In this document: piece after piece, positions 60,459-64,000 of the stretch
Position numbering within the stretch: position 1 is the first letter of the stretch
Layout of the letters: every line of letters begins with the position of its first letter
NCBI RefSeq assembly: GCF_022810405.1
Contig: NZ_JALGQE010000002.1
Coordinates: 62,001-126,000, forward strand
Direction of reading: 5' to 3'
Source of the DNA: Rhodococcus sp. ARC_M5
GTDB lineage: Bacteria > Actinomycetota > Actinomycetes > Mycobacteriales > Mycobacteriaceae
Length of the DNA: 64,000 nucleotides
Translations under genes and position numbers: made by a program
Notes under the pieces: generated by a model
What the model was told of the DNA's origin: nothing
Database searches by the model: none
Seen by the model: only the letters and a program-made list of their open reading frames with translations

Positions 60459-61684
60459 AGTGCACCCACCTTCGCGGTCTCGGCCTTCGCGAGTTTCTCT
60501 TCACCGGGTCTGGGCAATCGGAACACGGCTCGGACCAGGGGCGGCGCAGCGATGAACAGCACGATCACCGACTGCACGACGAGCACGATGTCGATGGGTA
60601 CGCCTTCGGCTGCCTGCATTGCGAACCCGCCGGCCTTGAACGCGCCGAACAGGATTCCCGCGAAGAACACGCCCCACGGTTTCGATCGGCCGAGCAACGC
60701 GACGGTGATGGCGTCGAATCCGATGCCGGCATCGATATCGGCACTGAAGCCTGTGGTGACGGTGCCCAGCACCTGCGCCACTCCGGCCAAGCCGACCAGG
60801 GCACCCGACAGGATCATCGCGTACAGGTAGATCCGGTTGACGTTCATGCCTGCGACGCGAGACGCGTGCGGATTCTCGCCGACGGCGCGGAAGCGGAATC
60901 CGAGACTCGATCGCTCGAGCAGCCACCACACCGCGATCGTCACGAAGATCACCAGCACGAATCCGAGGTGCAGGCTGTAGCGGTCACCGAAGAGCTTGGG
61001 AAACACCGCCGTCGACGCGATGGGCGCGGTCTTGGGATTGTTCGATCCCGGTGCCTGCAGCGCGCCGGGGGTACGCAGCAGATACGCGACGAGATAGAAC
61101 GCGATGTAGTTGAGCATGATGGTGACGATCACCTCGTGAGCGCCGGTGCGCGCCTTGAGGAATCCGGCGATGCCACCCCACACCGCGCCGCCGAGGACAC
61201 CGGCGAGAACGGCGACCAGCAGGTGAATGCCGGCCGGCAGGTTAACTCCGAAACCGACCCAGCCTGCGCATGCTGCGGCGATCAGCATCTGACCGCGACC
61301 ACCGATGTTGAACATACCGACGCGAAAGGCCAGTGCCACACCGAGTCCCGCGACGATCAGCGGGGTCGCGAACGTCAGCGTCTCCATCAACGGCCTGATG
61401 CCGTTCTCGAATCCGGGGCGACGGAAGTTGTACACCGAACCCTGGAACAACGAGGAGTACGCCCCGGCAACGGAATCCCAGATCGCCGTCAACATGTCCG
61501 AGGGACGGGAGAAGAAGTACCCGGCCGATTCCTGCACGCCCGAGTTGGTGGCTGCGATGAGCACCGCACCGACGATCAGCGCGAGCAGTACCGCGAGAAC
61601 CGAGATGATGGCGCTTCCGGTGAAGATCTGCCGCAACACGACATGAGATTTCGAGGGCTGCTGGGCCTCACTCACCGCGCTCAC
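60455..61684 (-). CDS. Nucleoside-type ABC transporter permease 1
   Basis: The 409-residue permease has TFATPLIVAGLGVALAFRVGMFNIGGRGQMLIAAACAGWVGF, the conserved Gly-rich BPD-like segment, and FRFRAVGENPHASRVAGMNVNRIYLYAMILSGALVGLAG. Two GTG starts (61684, 61675) overlap the ATPase stop; either is possible. It is the first of two non-identical permeases forming the heterodimeric channel. Confidence 0.88.
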   Translation of the reverse strand: MSAVSEAQQPSKSHVVLRQIFTGSAIISVLAVLLALIVGAVLIAATNSGVQESAGYFFSRPSDMLTAIWDSVAGAYSSLFQGSVYNFRRPGFENGIRPLMETLTFATPLIVAGLGVALAFRVGMFNIGGRGQMLIAAACAGWVGFGVNLPAGIHLLVAVLAGVLGGAVWGGIAGFLKARTGAHEVIVTIMLNYIAFYLVAYLLRTPGALQAPGSNNPKTAPIASTAVFPKLFGDRYSLHLGFVLVIFVTIAVWWLLERSSLGFRFRAVGENPHASRVAGMNVNRIYLYAMILSGALVGLAGVAQVLGTVTTGFSADIDAGIGFDAITVALLGRSKPWGVFFAGILFGAFKAGGFAMQAAEGVPIDIVLVVQSVIVLFIAAPPLVRAVFRLPRPGEEKLAKAETAKVGAL

Positions 61685-63170
61685 CGCCCATCATCAATCC
61701 GAGTGTTTCGCGGGACGTATCCCCGGGGACGATTCCCACGATTGCTCCTCGATACATGACGGCGATGCGGTCGGCCAGTGCGGCCACCTCATCCAGTTCG
61801 CTCGACACCACGATGACCGGGATCCCCGAATCCCGGGTGGCGACGATGCGCTTGTGCACGAATTCGATGGACCCGACGTCGATTCCGCGAGTCGGCTGCG
61901 CAGCGACGAACAGCCGCAGATCACGGCTCAGTTCTCGCGCGAGCACCACCTTCTGCTGGTTGCCGCCGGACAACCGTCCGACCGCGGTGCCGATCCCTGG
62001 TGCGCGAACGTCGAATTCGCTGAGCTTCTCCGCCGCGAACTGGCTGAGATACTCACGTTGCACGGCGCCGCGCCGCACGAACGGCATGCTGTTGGAGCGA
62101 TCGAGCATGAGGTTCTCGGCGATGGAGAATTCGCCCACCAGGCCGTCGACGGTGCGATCCTCGGGCACAAAACCGACGCCTGCGTCGAGCACGTCCTGCA
62201 CTGTCGCCCCGACGAGCGAATTGCCGTCGAGGCTGATCGTGCCGGTTACGTTGCCCTGCAACCCGAGTAGGGCTTCGACCAATTCGGTCTGACCGTTTCC
62301 CTGCACCCCGGCGATGGCAAGGATCTCTCCCGCCGCCACCTCGAGGCTGACGTCGTCGACGGTCTTGTTGCCCTGGGCGTCGAACACCGACAGGTTCTCG
62401 ACCACCAACGCCGCAGTACCGGGCGTGGCCGGGTCCTTCGAAACGGTCAGCTGCACATCTCGTCCCACCATCAACGCAGCGAGCTCGGTGTTGCTGGCGG
62501 TCGGCTTCGCTTCGCCGACGACCTTGCCGAGCCGGATGACGGTGATCTTGTCGGCTACTTCGCGCACTTCGCGCAGCTTGTGGGTGATGAACACGATCGT
62601 GGTGCCCGACGCCGCGAGTTCCCGCATGATCCGCATCAGATCGTCGGTTTCCTGCGGCGTCAGGACGGCGGTGGGCTCGTCGAACACGAGCACCTTCGCC
62701 TCACGAGAGAGTGCTTTGACGATCTCGACCCGCTGCTGCACGCCGACGGGAAGATCGTCGACGAGGGCATCGGGATCGAGATCGAAGCCGAACCTCGCGG
62801 ATATCTCGCGCACCAGCTTTCGCGCTGCCACGAGGTCGAGTCGTCCACCGAGCGAGGTGGTTTCGTTACCGAGCACGATGTTCTCGGCCACGGTGAACAC
62901 CGGAATCAGCATGAAGTGCTGATGCACCATGCCGATTCCGGCGGTCATGGCCTCGCCCGGTCCGGCGAAGTTCTGCTCGACGTCGTCGAGCAGGATCTGG
63001 CCCTCCTCGGCGCGATACAGGCCACTGAGCACGTTCATCAACGTGGACTTGCCTGCACCGTTCTCGCCGAGGAGGCAGTGGATCTCGCCGGATTCGACGC
63101 TCAGATCGATATGGTCGTTGGCGATCAACGAACCGAATCGTTTGGTGATTCCGCGAAGTTCGAGCTTCAT
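61668..63170 (-). CDS. Nucleoside/ribose-type ABC transporter double ATP-binding protein
   Basis: The 500-residue protein holds two nucleotide-binding domains. Domain 1 has Walker A LGENGAGKST (34-43), the signature replaced by LPVGVQQRVEI and Walker B VLVFDEPTAVL. Domain 2 has a degenerate Walker A region AIAGVQGNGQTELVEAL, signature GRLSGGNQQKVVLARE and LFVAAQPTRGIDVGS. The asymmetric second site and missing canonical LSGGQ in domain 1 are usual for sugar/nucleoside (RbsA/NupO-like) ATPases. It starts 3 bases after the binding-protein stop. Confidence 0.92.
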   Translation of the reverse strand: MKLELRGITKRFGSLIANDHIDLSVESGEIHCLLGENGAGKSTLMNVLSGLYRAEEGQILLDDVEQNFAGPGEAMTAGIGMVHQHFMLIPVFTVAENIVLGNETTSLGGRLDLVAARKLVREISARFGFDLDPDALVDDLPVGVQQRVEIVKALSREAKVLVFDEPTAVLTPQETDDLMRIMRELAASGTTIVFITHKLREVREVADKITVIRLGKVVGEAKPTASNTELAALMVGRDVQLTVSKDPATPGTAALVVENLSVFDAQGNKTVDDVSLEVAAGEILAIAGVQGNGQTELVEALLGLQGNVTGTISLDGNSLVGATVQDVLDAGVGFVPEDRTVDGLVGEFSIAENLMLDRSNSMPFVRRGAVQREYLSQFAAEKLSEFDVRAPGIGTAVGRLSGGNQQKVVLARELSRDLRLFVAAQPTRGIDVGSIEFVHKRIVATRDSGIPVIVVSSELDEVAALADRIAVMYRGAIVGIVPGDTSRETLGLMMGGERGE

Positions 63171-63173
63171 GAA

Positions 63174-64000
63174 CTACTTGGGTGCAGACGGCGACTCGAC
63201 GGTGATGGACCCGTCGATGATGCCGGCCTTGATCGTGTCCAGCTCGCCCTGCAGTGCGGGGTCGACCTCGGACTCGAAATCGTGGAACGGTGCGATACCG
63301 ACTCCGTCGTTCTCGAGCGTGCCCACGTAGGGAGTGTTGTCGAACGCATCGGCACCGGAGTTGGCGACGACCTCGTCGACGCTGGTCTTGAGGCCCTTGG
63401 TCACCGAGGTGAGCAGCAGGTCACCGACCGAGGGGTCGGATTCGAAGACGTCGGCGTCGGCACCGATGAGCGCGACGGGACGCGAGGAGTCGCGAATGGC
63501 CTGTGCCGCACTCTGATAGATGGGACCGCCGACCGGGAAGATGACGTCCGCGTTCTGGTCGATCAGACCCTGGGCGGTGTTCTTCGCGACCTCGTTGGCG
63601 GTGAATCCACCGGTGAACGAGCCGTTCTGCGAGGGCACGTCCCAACCGATGACGCGGACTTCCTCGCCCTTCTGCTCGTTGAAGTAGTTCACGCCGTCGG
63701 CGAAGCCGTCCATGAAGATGGTGACGGTCGGCAGCTGCGATCCACCGAACGTGCCGACCACACCGGTGGTGCTGTAGCTCGCGGCCGCGTAGCCGGCGAG
63801 GAATGCGGACTGCGACGCGTCGTAGGTCAGCGGTTTGACGTTCGGCAGGTCGATCGAGGAGTCGTCGATGATCGCGAAGTCGATGTCGGAGTTGGCCTCG
63901 GCGGCCACCTTGGTGGCGTCGGCCAGATCGAATCCGACGGTGACGATGAGGTTGCAGCCCTGATCGACGAGGTTGTTGATGTTGGGGCCGTAGTCGGTCG
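63174..64000 (-). CDS. BMP-family (Med-like) substrate-binding protein, N-terminus outside window
   Basis: The reading frame is open through base 64000, so the start and lipoprotein signal are missing; 275 codons are visible. VTVGFDLADATKVAAEANSD, FAIIDDSSIDLPNVKPLTYDASQSAFLAGYAAA, GVVGTFGGSQLPTV, GFTANEVAKNTAQGLIDQNADVIFPVGGPIYQ and VALIGADADVF are signatures of the Bmp/Med/PnrA nucleoside-binding family. It delivers purine nucleosides or similar to the downstream permeases. First gene of the four-gene operon. Confidence 0.9.
   Translation of the reverse strand, partial: TDYGPNINNLVDQGCNLIVTVGFDLADATKVAAEANSDIDFAIIDDSSIDLPNVKPLTYDASQSAFLAGYAAASYSTTGVVGTFGGSQLPTVTIFMDGFADGVNYFNEQKGEEVRVIGWDVPSQNGSFTGGFTANEVAKNTAQGLIDQNADVIFPVGGPIYQSAAQAIRDSSRPVALIGADADVFESDPSVGDLLLTSVTKGLKTSVDEVVANSGADAFDNTPYVGTLENDGVGIAPFHDFESEVDPALQGELDTIKAGIIDGSITVESPSAPK

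Noticed and set aside
1-64000. tRNA, rRNA, CRISPR array, insertion sequence, origin of replication
   Set aside because: No cloverleaf with conserved T-arm, no rRNA-like block, no regularly spaced direct repeats, no transposase motif and no DnaA-box cluster were recognised by eye; a tRNAscan-SE/Infernal run would be decisive.

Overview
The window is high-GC DNA from a mycolic-acid-containing actinobacterium, most likely a Rhodococcus (or Rhodococcoides). The evidence is the near-complete gene packing with GTGA/ATGA overlaps, SenX3/RegX3, the mycobacterial-type ribosomal protein bS22, an antigen-85-type mycolyltransferase, GpgS, and a gene order that runs largely collinear (in reverse) with M. 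tuberculosis Rv0489-Rv0531. That synteny statement is recalled from knowledge of H37Rv and was not computed here. No rRNA, tRNA, CRISPR, phage or insertion sequence was recognised. No gene-free stretch reaches 300 bases; the largest is the 260-base divergent promoter region at 55158-55417.

Layout. 1-12.7 kb: the tail of an aminopeptidase N, a Cds1-like PLP enzyme, a BldC-type regulator, an EspI-like ATPase, then the system II cytochrome c maturation operon (hemL, phosphatase, TlpA, CcdA, ResB, CcsB) on the minus strand. 12.7-22.9 kb: the biotin operon bioA-bioF-bioD with a 35-bp perfect palindrome at the bioA/bioF junction, a beta-lactamase-fold lipoprotein, an acyl-CoA oxidase-like flavoenzyme, a cyclase, and two tandem paralogous PQQ-type sugar dehydrogenases. 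22.9-32 kb: csoR-copZ copper control, five small membrane proteins, then the heme pathway run hemB-hemD-hemC-hemA preceded by rex and a glutaredoxin. 32-46.7 kb: the conserved envelope/housekeeping block (HAD phosphatase, PlsC acyltransferase, epimerase, bS22, HTH protein, proC, thioesterase, TIM-barrel isomerase, Rv0497-like protein, a relic of exopolyphosphatase, an Rv0495c-like Cys-rich protein, alcohol dehydrogenase, senX3-regX3, gpmA, LtrA).

46.7-57.5 kb is an accessory region. It starts with a two-gene helical-protein/DUF3558-lipoprotein cassette flanked by two copies of an 80-bp palindromic repeat. An overlapping or closely spaced minus-strand run follows, containing two secretory lipases either side of a CocE-type hydrolase, an MFS exporter and a PapA-like acyltransferase. 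This run is divergent from a mycolyltransferase and a glucosyl-3-phosphoglycerate synthase. The two arms share a promoter region holding a 12-bp inverted repeat. I read this as a candidate biosynthesis/export/remodelling locus for an acylated, possibly glucosylglycerate-based, envelope glycolipid; that is inference.

57.5-64 kb: a 4-coumarate-CoA-ligase-family enzyme and a BMP-type nucleoside ABC transporter (two permeases, double ATPase, truncated binding protein). A recurrent regulatory theme is the leaderless promoter: a TANNNT -10 box 5-8 bases before the start codon at several genes, in two cases (csoR and bioF) covered by a palindromic operator.
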